In this document: positions 26,732 through 34,333 of the stretch, in pieces
Layout of the letters: every line of letters begins with the position of its first letter
How positions within the stretch are numbered: the stretch's first letter is position 1
DNA from: Synechococcus sp. A10-1-5-1
GTDB lineage: Bacteria; Cyanobacteriota; Cyanobacteriia; PCC-6307; Cyanobiaceae
Assembly (NCBI RefSeq): GCF_023115425.1
Contig: NZ_CP096032.1
Coordinates: 2,294,001-2,358,000, forward strand
Length of the DNA: 64,000 nt
Reading direction: 5' to 3'
Translations under genes and position numbers: made by a program
The notes under the pieces: model-generated
Databases searched by the model: none
Seen by the model: only the letters and a program-made list of their open reading frames with translations
Told to the model about the DNA's origin: nothing

Positions 26732-27070
26732 ATGGGTGCCTCGGGCGCAATGCCCTCCCAGGAGTTGCTGGAGGAGTTCAGTCAGTTTTTTCGGCTTCTG
26801 AGCGAGCCGGCTCGGCTGCAGCTGCTCTGTCACCTCAAGCTGGGTCCAACCGATGTCGCCTCATTGATCGAGGCCACGGGGTTTTCCCAGTCCCACATCA
26901 GCCGGCAGCTTGGTCAGCTGCAGCGGGCTGGCTTGGTTCGCTGCGAGCGCGAGGGGACGCGCACGATCTGGCAGGCGGATGGCGATTTGGTGGATGACCT
27001 CTGTTCCTTGGTTCAGAACAGGCTCAGGCAAAGGCTTCAGGCCCAGCTGGATCAGCTTCAATCGGCCTAA
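26732..27070 (+). CDS. ArsR-family regulator, BigR/SqrR-like
   Basis: 112 residues with an ArsR winged helix-turn-helix: LSEPARLQLLCHLKLGPTDVASLIEATGFSQSHISRQLGQL. No metal-binding ELCVCDL-type motif, but Cys33 (LLCHL) falls at the position of the reactive Cys of BigR/SqrR and a second Cys92 lies in the last helix, fitting a persulfide-forming dithiol sensor. Start ATG 26732 is preferred, as earlier in-frame starts (26687, 26705) would lie in or before the operator copy. Predicted repressor of the persulfide operon, the methyltransferase and itself. Confidence 0.8.
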   Translation: MGASGAMPSQELLEEFSQFFRLLSEPARLQLLCHLKLGPTDVASLIEATGFSQSHISRQLGQLQRAGLVRCEREGTRTIWQADGDLVDDLCSLVQNRLRQRLQAQLDQLQSA

Positions 27071-27176
27071 GGGCGGATTGAGCTTGCGCGTCCTGTTCTC
27101 AATGCTTAAGCGCCCCTTGATTTTTGTTTGATCGGCGGTAATCGGCGTAGGTTGGTCTTCTTCGGTAAAGGGGGCG

Positions 27177-27437
27177 ATGCAGGTCACGCACCGGTCTGAG
27201 GACAGCGTCCAGATCACGATGAGCCGCGAAGAAGTGGCGATGCTTGTCGATCTCTGCCATGCGGCGGCCTTCTCCGACCTCCTGCCTCAGCGCCGGGAGT
27301 CCCAGGTTCGGGTTCAGCGCTTCGTCTGGGACGTGCAGAACACCCTCTTTGATGCGGCCCAGTCGGTTTGGCGGGCCAAGCGTCACTTGACCATGCCGGT
27401 GCCCTCAGCTCAGCGCCGCTCGTCCGTGGCGGCTTGA
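27177..27437 (+). CDS. Small helical protein, function unknown
   Basis: 86 residues, soluble and helical: VQITMSREEVAMLVDLCHAAAF then LLPQRRESQVRVQRFVWDVQNTLFDAAQSVW. No motif recognised. Monocistronic on the forward strand, its end four bases short of the convergent flavoprotein stop. Codon use resembles neighbours, so I take it as a real lineage gene. Confidence 0.6.
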   Translation: MQVTHRSEDSVQITMSREEVAMLVDLCHAAAFSDLLPQRRESQVRVQRFVWDVQNTLFDAAQSVWRAKRHLTMPVPSAQRRSSVAA

Positions 27438-27440
27438 GGC

Positions 27441-28664
27441 CTAGAGCTTCTCAAGCAGTTCTTCGGCTAATGCCTCAGCGCTGCTGAGCGCCCCCTCGAT
27501 CCGGCCAAAGCCGTCACCTGACAGGTTGTCGCCGCAGAAACCGATGGCGCTGGCAGGGCAGACCCGATGGCTGGGGTCCAGGCCTGGAGCGATGGGGAAG
27601 GCGGCTCCCCAACGCATCAGTTGTCTTGCGGCTCCTTCGAGCGGCAGTTCAGTCAGATCCGTGAGGGCCTGGGCAAGGGCATCCAGCACGCGGGTTTCGG
27701 CGGAGGGATCGGGTTTGGCCCGCAGCAGTTGGGCCGCCGATGAGCGTGAGCCATAGATATCGAGATGGTCTGCGGCAAAGGCGGGACTGGATTCCGCCAC
27801 AACCGCACAGCGCCCATCGGCAAGCGGTTGAACGCTGATCCGGCGCAGTCCCCAACGCTCCTGTGCGGTTGGGGTGCATTGCAGCAGTCGCCAAGGAAGC
27901 GCAAGCCAGGCGCTGGCGGCCTCCTGGGGAAGGGTCACCAGCAGGTTGCAGCTGGCTTGGGCGTCGATCGAGGCCAGCTGGGCTTGGGCCGCGTCTAGCT
28001 CGGGGTCAGCCAAACTCCGGGCTGCTTGCTCAAGCGGGATGTCGTCCCAGCCAAAAACCTGCTGACTACGGGGATGGGCCAGGAGGGTGCCGCTCAGCAC
28101 AAGCCAGCGGGCCTTCACCAAGGCCCCGCCCGCGTCGTCTTGCAGGGTCCAACTCAGACCGGCATCCAAGCGCTCGGGCCTCAGGTGGCGTACCAGCGTT
28201 CCAAAGCGTCTGCGGAGTGATCCGCCCTGTTCCATGGCCAGCTCCAGCAGCTGTGCACAGAGCTGATCCATCGCTCCATGGCCCTGCCAGAGCGTGCCGT
28301 CGCTGAATCCATCCTCAATCGCAGAGCCCAGTGTCCGCTCTGCATCCAGGCTCCGAATGGGTCCGCGGAAGGGGCTGATCGCAGCACGTTCCGCGAGTGC
28401 GTTCAGCAGGCGAGGAGGGGTCTGGGCTCGAATGTTGAAGAGCGGCGCCCCATGGTTGATCCGCAGGTCTGGGTCCTGGCGGGAATAGCGGGTCGCGGCA
28501 CGCCCCCCGGGCCCCCGGCCGATCTCCAGCAGTTCGATGGAACCGCGCCAGCCACGGCTACGCAGTGATGCCGCAAGCGCACAACCCGACACCCCTGCGC
28601 CAACGATGGCGAGATCAGCGTGCGGGGTGGCTGAGGGCAACGGGATGGAGCAGAACTTGTCCAT
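27441..28664 (-). CDS. FAD-dependent oxidoreductase (renalase/amine-oxidase-like)
   Basis: 407 residues. The N-terminal FAD fold is LAIVGAGVSGCALAASLRSRG followed by LEIGRGPGGRAATR, and the C-terminal FAD-binding motif is IGFCGDNLSGDGFGRIEGALSSAEALAEEL. Both motifs are typical of the renalase-like NAD(P)/FAD group in cyanobacteria. Substrate unknown. Divergent from the fibrillin-like gene with only 23 bases between the starts. Confidence 0.82.
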   Translation of the reverse strand: MDKFCSIPLPSATPHADLAIVGAGVSGCALAASLRSRGWRGSIELLEIGRGPGGRAATRYSRQDPDLRINHGAPLFNIRAQTPPRLLNALAERAAISPFRGPIRSLDAERTLGSAIEDGFSDGTLWQGHGAMDQLCAQLLELAMEQGGSLRRRFGTLVRHLRPERLDAGLSWTLQDDAGGALVKARWLVLSGTLLAHPRSQQVFGWDDIPLEQAARSLADPELDAAQAQLASIDAQASCNLLVTLPQEAASAWLALPWRLLQCTPTAQERWGLRRISVQPLADGRCAVVAESSPAFAADHLDIYGSRSSAAQLLRAKPDPSAETRVLDALAQALTDLTELPLEGAARQLMRWGAAFPIAPGLDPSHRVCPASAIGFCGDNLSGDGFGRIEGALSSAEALAEELLEKL

Positions 28665-28687
28665 GCTGGGTCTTTGCTTGGGCTGTC

Positions 28688-29188
28688 GTGGCGGAAGGGG
28701 CGGATCAATCCATCACGGCCGCGGCTTTGCTGGACGAGGAGGGGCGCGTTCGAGCGCAGGGAACGGGCATCCAGGCGACGGACCTGCTGGGCTGCTGGCA
28801 GTTGGAGCAGGTCTGGCCCAAGGGGAAGCGCCAGGCGGCCCAGTTCTCCGGTGTTCTGTTGCGGGGCCTGGCGGCGCAGTTGGAGATCCGGGAGCAGGAC
28901 GGGGACCTGCAACTGCGAAACAGCGTGCGGCTGGGCGGGGTCGAACTGTTTTTCGAGGGTCCAGGAACACTGACGGGGCGACGCCCCCTGCTGCAGTTCC
29001 AGTTCCTGCGCATGGGATTACGCGTCGCCGGCCGGCAGTGGTGGGGGCGTGCGCTGCCTGCTCCGTCTCCCCAGCGGATGCCCTTTTTTGCCTTGATCTG
29101 CCGTGATTCGTCCGGTTGGCTGGCGGCCCGGGGGCGTGGGGGCGGTCTCGCCCAATGGCGGCTCTCTCGCCAAGATGGGCGGAGTTGA
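28688..29188 (+). CDS. Fibrillin/PAP-like (plastid-lipid-associated type) protein
   Basis: 166 residues from GTG 28688. The body has the cyanobacterial PAP-like pattern: DLLGCWQLEQVWPKG, a central beta-rich lipocalin-like stretch and the closing WLAARGRGGGLAQWRL. Homologues bind lipids or pigments at thylakoids and are linked to photoprotection. The frame is open to 28565, but that part lies inside the divergent flavoprotein gene, so GTG 28688 is favoured. Family assignment is from overall pattern and moderately sure. Confidence 0.6.
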   Translation: MAEGADQSITAAALLDEEGRVRAQGTGIQATDLLGCWQLEQVWPKGKRQAAQFSGVLLRGLAAQLEIREQDGDLQLRNSVRLGGVELFFEGPGTLTGRRPLLQFQFLRMGLRVAGRQWWGRALPAPSPQRMPFFALICRDSSGWLAARGRGGGLAQWRLSRQDGRS

Positions 29189-29202
29189 GCGCTGGATGGG
29201 CG

Positions 29203-29466
29203 ATGGGGTGCCCCCGCTGCGGGAGTTGGTCGGTGAAATCCGATCGGAGCTTGGGAGGCCGGATGGTCTGCGGCCGCTGCGGCACTCCCCTCGATGGGGT
29301 TGCCCAGCGGGGCCGGGGTCCGATGCCCAGGCTCTCCGGGATGACCTGTCAACCCTGGCGTGTTGGCTTGATTGCCTTGGTTGCTTTGGCCGCATTGTTT
29401 GCCGCCTGGAATCCCCGCCAGCCTGTTCCTCAGCAACGCACCCCGGCTTCCCAGGGGTTCCTCTGA
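29203..29466 (+). CDS. Small zinc-ribbon membrane protein
   Basis: 87 residues. An N-terminal zinc ribbon has two CxxC knuckles: CPRCGS at residue 3 and CGRCGTPLDG near residue 23. One membrane helix (VGLIALVALAALFAAW) and a short Pro/Gln-rich tail follow. ATG 29203 places the first knuckle right at the N-terminus, the arrangement I expect for this cyanobacterial family. Cytoplasmic zinc domain anchored to the membrane; function unknown. Confidence 0.7.
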   Translation: MGCPRCGSWSVKSDRSLGGRMVCGRCGTPLDGVAQRGRGPMPRLSGMTCQPWRVGLIALVALAALFAAWNPRQPVPQQRTPASQGFL

Positions 29467-29503
29467 CCGGTCAGGGTGGGGGTGTTAGCGCGACTGCTTA
29501 TCG

Positions 29504-29893
29504 ATGGCCGATGCCCCTTATCTGATCGTCCTGGCGTTGCTGGAGCAAGGAGGACAGAGGGCGATGCCTTTGCAGGGAAAGTCCCTGCGTGAGGCCTTGC
29601 CGGCAGGCGCTGATCCGGGCGAGGTGGGGTGCCAACAGGCCTTGGATTTGTTGGTTCGCATCTGGCAGCGCAGCGACCAGGGCAGCCTGCGTCGCGCTGC
29701 CGGTGAGCAGAGTCTGTTGATGGTCACCGTTCCCATTGAGTCACTGCAAGATCAGCTGCCGGCCCTAAAGGCCCAGTGGCTGAGTGACGGCGACACCGCG
29801 GCTTTGATTGCTGCCTTGAACGACCTAGGCAGTGGACTGTGGTCGCTGACCATGGAGCACCGCCAGCCCCTGGCCTATCAGGCGTTGGGGTAG
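29504..29893 (+). CDS. Conserved-looking hypothetical protein
   Basis: 129 residues, soluble, no signal peptide. Pattern alternates short strands and helices (MADAPYLIVLALLEQGGQRAMPLQG, then LDLLVRIWQRSDQG). No motif recognised. Follows the zinc-ribbon gene by 37 bases on the same strand and converges on a Nif11 gene. Confidence 0.55.
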   Translation: MADAPYLIVLALLEQGGQRAMPLQGKSLREALPAGADPGEVGCQQALDLLVRIWQRSDQGSLRRAAGEQSLLMVTVPIESLQDQLPALKAQWLSDGDTAALIAALNDLGSGLWSLTMEHRQPLAYQALG

Positions 29894-29897
29894 GCGT

Positions 29898-30113
29898 TCA
29901 GTTGTATTCGCCGGGCATGTCGTTCTTCAGGACGGTGACCCGGTCGAATGTCTTGCCAGAGACCCGCAGCAGTTCATCGCCGGAGAACTCAAAGCCCAGC
30001 TTCAGTCCGATCTGGGCGACGTCATCGGCGGTGGCGGCTGCCAGGACCTGCTGCTTCAGGGGTTCATCGGCCTGGACGCGTGCCAGGAAAGCCTTCAGTT
30101 GATCGAGCGACAT
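29898..30113 (-). CDS. Nif11-domain protein
   Basis: 71 residues from ATG 30113: MSLDQLKAFLARVQADEPLKQQV, then ADDVAQIGLKLGFEFSGDEL, which is the Nif11 signature. Same family as the gene at 11065 with a different C-terminus (VTVLKNDMPGEYN). The frame is open to 30185 but the Nif11 domain begins at MSLDQL. No Gly-Gly leader cleavage site, so a stand-alone protein of unknown role. Confidence 0.72.
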   Translation of the reverse strand: MSLDQLKAFLARVQADEPLKQQVLAAATADDVAQIGLKLGFEFSGDELLRVSGKTFDRVTVLKNDMPGEYN

Positions 30114-30153
30114 GGCAGGGCCGGGCCGACTGGCGCACCAGTCTCCCAGAGCC

Positions 30154-30672
30154 TCAGAGCCAGTGATGGGGGTAGTGCTCAGCACCCGGCTGGAGGCGGC
30201 TGTAGGCCACGGCGATCAGCATCATTACCAGCGAGCCACTGAGCACGGGCATCCAGATGAAGCTGGGTTGAGCCTTGAGCAGGACCCCCAGCAAGGCCAC
30301 GGCCCCCGCCGGTGGATGGAGGCAACGCAGCACTTGCCCCAGGGCAATGGTCAGGGCCACGGCCAGACCCATGACCCAAGGGCCATCACCAAGGGCCATG
30401 ACGCAGCTGACGCTGACCACGGCGGCCAGGGTGTTTCCCAGCACCACATTCCGCGGTTGTGCCAGGGGACTGGAGGGGTGGCCAAAGAGCAGCACGGTGG
30501 AGGCGCCGAAGGGTGCTACGACCAGCGGGTAGTTGCTCCAGAGACTGATCAAGCCCAGGGCTGTGATCGCCAGCAGGGCCCCCAGCCAGGAACCGATGAC
30601 CTGGCGCTGCTGGAAGCGCGGTTGATAGTCCCGTCCCCGTTGACGTTCTGACTGGATTCGCTTCCAGACCAT
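30154..30672 (-). CDS. HPP-family integral membrane protein
   Basis: 172 residues with about four membrane helices. It carries the family signature APFGASTVLLFGHPSSPLAQPRNVVLGN and the name-giving LHPPAGAVALLG. A cyanobacterial HPP protein (NitM type) transports nitrite, so nitrite or another small anion is a fair guess. Eight bases downstream of the AhpC/TSA-like gene, on the same strand. Confidence 0.82.
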   Translation of the reverse strand: MVWKRIQSERQRGRDYQPRFQQRQVIGSWLGALLAITALGLISLWSNYPLVVAPFGASTVLLFGHPSSPLAQPRNVVLGNTLAAVVSVSCVMALGDGPWVMGLAVALTIALGQVLRCLHPPAGAVALLGVLLKAQPSFIWMPVLSGSLVMMLIAVAYSRLQPGAEHYPHHWL

Positions 30673-30679
30673 CTCGTCT

Positions 30680-31363
30680 TCAGTCCAGATAAGGGTCCAG
30701 GAAAGACAGCGGTCGATTCATGGTTGCGGAGAAACCCAGCATTCCCCGATCCAGGTGCTGATACAGCAGAGCGTCGTCAGCGTCCAGCAGGTAAGTAGCG
30801 CCGCGTTGGGTGATGAAGTCGTCCTGGGGGACATAGGTCCGCCACTTCCCCAGCACCTCGGTCATGTTCCGCAGGCGGACGGTGGCCAGCTCAAAGGGCC
30901 GCTGGAATCCGTCGCCACCCGCCAGTCGGAACAGGGGACTGTCGAACCGTTGCGGCGCTGTGCGGTCGCCCGTGTAACCACGAAAGACCTCGCTCAAGGT
31001 TCCCGGGGAACCAATGCCGGCACACATCAAGAGCAATCCAGGCCAGGGCCCGCCTGGGGTCTGTAGGCCGGCGTAGAGCCCAAGGCCGCGGTGCAACCTG
31101 GGTTCAGCCTCCACCTTGAGGTTGCTCCGGGGAAAGCCGGTGAATTGGCAGAACCGCTCGGCTCCTGCGGCATCGCCAATGCCAATCGCCAGGGTCTTGA
31201 TTCCCGCCTGCTCCAGCTTGGGCAGGGCCGGCGCCAGGGCCTGGGCGTATTCGAGCGAATCGAAATCTCCCAGCTGGGTCATCAGGATCACCAGCCGCTT
31301 GGAACCGGACTCCATCCCAGGGATTTCAGCGATCTCGTTCAGCAGTGCCTCAGGTGCTCTCAT
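30680..31363 (-). CDS. AhpC/TSA-like (thioredoxin-fold) protein with island-supplied N-terminus
   Basis: 227 residues of the cyanobacterial AhpC/TSA-related family. It has a thioredoxin-like fold (KRLVILMTQLGDFDSLEYAQ, LAIGIGDAAGAERFC) but no obvious peroxidatic PxxxTxxC motif, so peroxidase activity is doubtful. The first 16 codons (MRAPEALLNEIAEIPG) belong to the integrated element. The original 5' end, encoding MHAPDVLLDSLRSIPG, is stranded at 51,597-51,644. The joint is inside the 71-bp repeat 31254-31324. The gene therefore remains full length but is now expressed from element DNA that also holds recombinase-arm-like sites. Confidence 0.82.
   Translation of the reverse strand: MRAPEALLNEIAEIPGMESGSKRLVILMTQLGDFDSLEYAQALAPALPKLEQAGIKTLAIGIGDAAGAERFCQFTGFPRSNLKVEAEPRLHRGLGLYAGLQTPGGPWPGLLLMCAGIGSPGTLSEVFRGYTGDRTAPQRFDSPLFRLAGGDGFQRPFELATVRLRNMTEVLGKWRTYVPQDDFITQRGATYLLDADDALLYQHLDRGMLGFSATMNRPLSFLDPYLD
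31254..31324 (+). repeat. Attachment-site repeat, left copy
   Basis: 71 bp, identical to 51535-51605 except at 31268. It lies inside the AhpC/TSA-like coding sequence, codons about 14-37, and encodes GMESGSKRLVILMTQLGDFDS on the reverse strand. Product of site-specific recombination. Confidence 0.9.
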
Positions 31364-31369
31364 TTGTCC

Positions 31370-31405
31370 GTTGACATCCCGGTTGACATAGATCCCTTTG
31401 TCAAC
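31370..31405. promoter_or_regulatory. Candidate recombinase arm-type sites, left end
   Basis: Three copies of one heptamer within 36 bases: GTTGACA at 31370 and 31382, and the inverted TTGTCAAC at 31398. The same motif recurs three times at 51421-51460 beside the recombinase gene. Matching short repeats near both attachment cores are typical integrase arm sites. They also sit just before the AhpC/TSA-like start. Confidence 0.55.
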
Positions 31406-31646
31406 GCCGTACCCAACCGGTCTACCTCCATACAGACCTGGAATCGCCAGAGCATTCCCCCAGGTGCCGCCCCATCCAGGTCAGGCCTGAAGCCACCGTC
31501 TCCGGGTCCTTGGAGCTCATCGACAGCGCCCAGGATGTCGCCATCCGGGCCGCGTGCTCCGCCTCTTCCCTGGCGGTCCAGGCGGTGAATGAATCGCTCT
31601 GGCTCAAGGTGCTCGACGGGACTCCATCCGCTCAGTTTGGCGAGGC

Positions 31647-31760
31647 TCATCGACTCGCCAGCATCTGCTCCGCTTCGTTCGTCAGCTCATACAGGTAACG
31701 CCGAGCCTCCCGTGGATCGCGGCGTGACGCGACGAGTCCGTAGCCAACCAGGCACTTCAC
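31647..31760 (-). pseudogene. Truncated winged-helix regulator fragment
   Basis: Short reverse-strand frame (GTG 31760 to TGA 31647) reading VKCLVGYGLVASRRDPREARRYLYELTNEAEQ. This resembles the wing and last helix of a MarR/PadR-type regulator. Upstream the frame is closed by a stop near 31780, so the DNA-binding part is missing. Probably a remnant gene at the element's left edge; the rest of 31406-31646 holds no convincing gene. Confidence 0.35.
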
Positions 31761-31796
31761 TCTTGTAATGGGGCAGACAGCTCTGGACTACCACTA

Positions 31797-32924
31797 ATGG
31801 CGTGGGCATTCCGTAGAAGGATCAAAGTCATCCCGGGTGTCTCCATCAACCTCAGCAAGAGCGGGATCAGTGCTAGCGCAGGAGTTAGGGGCGCGTCTTT
31901 GACCTTCAGGTCAGATGGGATCTATCGGAATCTCGGTCTTCCTGGGACTGGGCTCTACAGCAGGCAAAAGGTAGGGAACTATGGAGGCGGAACTCCTGCA
32001 GACGAGCCCGACCAAGGTTTTTTGCCTGACGAGGGGTTTGATGAGACGGCACCTGACTACTCCTTCATCAGCGCGGATCCGCTTGAGGTCACCAGCGAGG
32101 GACTTCAAGGACTCCAGCAGGCAGTCATCGATGCCAACCGTCAACGAGATGAACTGAAGAGAGATGCCGCATCCATACGGGACTCGCTTTCTCTCATTCG
32201 CTTTGGAGCAATTCTTTCGAAGCTCTGCTTGGTCTATTTCCTTTTGCCTTCCCTTAAAAGGGCGATCCAGGCAGGGATCAAAGCGCGGCAGGACGCTCTC
32301 AGGGAAGTCAGCTCATCCATTGAGCTGTCTGTGGTCTCTCTTGCTGTGGAGATGGATGCCGAATGCCGTGCTTCATACCTGCAGTGCCAGCACTCTTTCG
32401 ATGCGCTGACCCGCTGCGCGTCTATCTGGGACGTCACCTCAGGCAGTGATGTGGATCGTGTGAGATCTCGCTCTGCTGCCGCTATGAGCATTGAGCGATC
32501 GACCACCAAGTGCCTTCGTCAGGGTGTTCCTGGTATCTCCTCGCCAGAGTTGCCGTTGGTCTTCCTGAATCGGAATGGTGCAGACATCTACGTGTACCCA
32601 GGGTTCTTTGTCATGTACGAGTCACCATCTCGGATGGGAATCCTTGATATGGCAGAGCTTGAGGTCTCTTACGAGTCAACACGGTTTATAGAGACCGAGG
32701 CGGTTCCTCCAGATAGCAGCAGGGTCGGGGAGGTCTGGGAAAAATCGAACAAGGATGGAAGCAGAGACAAGCGTTACGCCGAGAATCGGCAGCTACCCGT
32801 CATGGAGTACGGCGAGATCACCTTCAGGTCAAGGTCAGGTATTTACGAGAAATACATGTTCAGTGATGCCAGACAAGCAGGGAGCTTCTTTGATGCTCTT
32901 CAGGGATTCAAGAGTCTTCTTTAG
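31797..32924 (+). CDS. DUF4236-domain protein
   Basis: 375 residues. The first 55 match DUF4236 (FRRRIKVIPGVSINLSKSGISASAGVRGASLTF, then NLGLPGTGLYSRQKVG). A coiled region with a hydrophobic stretch (LCLVYFLLPSLKRAIQAGI) follows, then a C-terminal beta-rich domain of unknown type. DUF4236 proteins occur in islands and prophages with no assigned function. First cargo gene of the element, convergent with a 4-base overlap on the channel gene. Codon use is visibly less GC-rich than the flanking chromosome. Confidence 0.75.
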   Translation: MAWAFRRRIKVIPGVSINLSKSGISASAGVRGASLTFRSDGIYRNLGLPGTGLYSRQKVGNYGGGTPADEPDQGFLPDEGFDETAPDYSFISADPLEVTSEGLQGLQQAVIDANRQRDELKRDAASIRDSLSLIRFGAILSKLCLVYFLLPSLKRAIQAGIKARQDALREVSSSIELSVVSLAVEMDAECRASYLQCQHSFDALTRCASIWDVTSGSDVDRVRSRSAAAMSIERSTTKCLRQGVPGISSPELPLVFLNRNGADIYVYPGFFVMYESPSRMGILDMAELEVSYESTRFIETEAVPPDSSRVGEVWEKSNKDGSRDKRYAENRQLPVMEYGEITFRSRSGIYEKYMFSDARQAGSFFDALQGFKSLL

Positions 32925-33667
32925 GACCTTTCGGAGCCAAGAGACTCGGTAAATCCAGCGGAAATAATTCCGATTGGGATTGCGATCACTGCAACACCAC
33001 AGATTGCAGTTAAGGCAGCAATAAGTCGCCCGAAAAAGGTGACTGGATAAACATCCCCGTAGCCAACGGTTGTCACAGTCACGATTGACCACCACAGGCA
33101 CCTTGGGATTGATCCAAACTGTTCTTGCTGGACGGGTCCTTCCGCGATATACATCAGAATGCTACTAACAAAGATGACGATCCCGGTGTAGACAGCAGAG
33201 ATCTGTAGTTCTTCCTTCTTTGATGTAATTGCATGATTGAAATGCTTGATACTCTTTCTGAATCGCTTAGATCGCCCAATGCGACTTATTCGCGCAAGGC
33301 GAATGATGCGCAAGAGATATAGCTCTGGAGTTACGAAGCCCAAAATGGTTGGGGCAATTGCAAGCAGGTCAAGGATGGCAAGAGGGGTTAACGCATAATT
33401 CAGCGCGCCCCTTCCTCCCCCTCTTGTGTTCCTTCTTAGCGGGGCTACCCAGAGCCTAAGAATGTATTCGGTGAAGAACAGTACGGCAACTGCTATATCA
33501 AGCTTTGTCAGTAAGCTTCCATAGACGCCTCGTGCTATTGGCTCAGTAGAAATAACCGCCAGTCCAACCGAAAAGGCAATTAATACACCAATGGCTTTCC
33601 CAAGGTTAGTCGTCTTCTCCTTCTCCTCTCCCAGCCAAAGGAATAGCTTTTCACGAAAAAGACGCAC
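32921..33667 (-). CDS. Voltage-gated-type potassium channel
   Basis: 248 residues, six membrane helices. S4 carries regularly spaced arginines (LLRIIRLARISRIGRSKRFRKS), and the pore has the selectivity filter TVGYGDVYP followed by an S6 helix. It conducts K+ and has no C-terminal regulatory domain. GC-poor relative to the chromosome. In a satellite, a channel may serve membrane-depolarising defence or host-control, but that is inference. Convergent with the DUF4236 gene. Confidence 0.87.
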   Translation of the reverse strand: MRLFREKLFLWLGEEKEKTTNLGKAIGVLIAFSVGLAVISTEPIARGVYGSLLTKLDIAVAVLFFTEYILRLWVAPLRRNTRGGGRGALNYALTPLAILDLLAIAPTILGFVTPELYLLRIIRLARISRIGRSKRFRKSIKHFNHAITSKKEELQISAVYTGIVIFVSSILMYIAEGPVQQEQFGSIPRCLWWSIVTVTTVGYGDVYPVTFFGRLIAALTAICGVAVIAIPIGIISAGFTESLGSERS

Positions 33668-34333
33668 AGCATTGATCGATATACGAATCCATTGTGTCGA
33701 TACGGACTAGCGCGCGCCAGGTGCAAGTAAGAGCTGTAGTCGCAATCTCATCTCAACTCGTTACTGCTGCCGACTCCATCGGAGAAGCCATGGAGCTGGC
33801 AGAACGCACCGTCACCACGCTAGACGTGATCCAAATGCCTACCCACTCCTTGGTGACGGGCTGGCTCATGCCCATAGAGACTTCCTCCTCTGGCTATGGA
33901 GGGACCAAGGAGCCCATGTCCCTATGTCCGTGCAGAGAATTCCTTTGACCTTCTGAGGAAGGGCAGCTAGCCATCAACCTTCATGTCGCTTTTGGCGTCA
34001 GGGGTAGAGGACGGGCCCCGCGGCAGGAGCTGGAGTTACCACAGATAGCTCTGCGACTTGGGAATCTCGGCCCGGGGTTGCAAAGCTGATCCAGTGATCA
34101 GAGACCAGGGGCAGGGTCTCCATCACGGCACCCCTGGACATCTGGATTTAGGTGCCCGTAAAGCCAATAATGCAGTATCTGCATAACCGTGCCGTCCCGA
34201 AGTAAGCAACTCTGTAAAGGTCTGGCCGGGACGACTCCTTTTGATTCAGACTGTCAACGGAGGCCAGCCACCTTGCTCTTCCTTTATCTCTCAGGCAGGT
34301 TTGGCGCCTTGGCGGCTTGTTTGAGGGGTACTC
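33668..34333. other. 666-base intergenic stretch upstream of the four-gene operon
   Basis: No convincing gene. An open frame at 33694-33948 has no recognisable motif or start signal. The stretch contains a perfect 6-3-6 palindrome (34170-34184) and a 7-bp inverted repeat CGTCCCG/CGGGACG (34193-34199 and 34227-34233), so it probably holds the promoter and control region of the downstream operon. GAGGGG precedes the start at 34334. Confidence 0.5.
34170..34184. promoter_or_regulatory. Perfect palindrome, candidate operator of the four-gene operon
   Basis: ATGCAG-TAT-CTGCAT, 150 bases before the AAA+ gene. Perfect arms and promoter position suggest a repressor site; no regulator gene adjoins it. 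Confidence 0.4.

Noticed and set aside
31360-31650. 96-residue reverse frame at the left end of the element
   Set aside because: Gly/Pro-rich and overlaps a competing frame of similar quality (31422-31607); neither resembles a known protein.
33694-33948. 84-residue open frame in the gap before the four-gene operon
   Set aside because: No motif, no convincing ribosome site, and composition resembles non-coding sequence; I describe the gap as regulatory instead.
34249-34256. CTGTCAAC near the four-gene operon as another integrase arm site
   Set aside because: Single copy, far from both ends; chance occurrence is likely.
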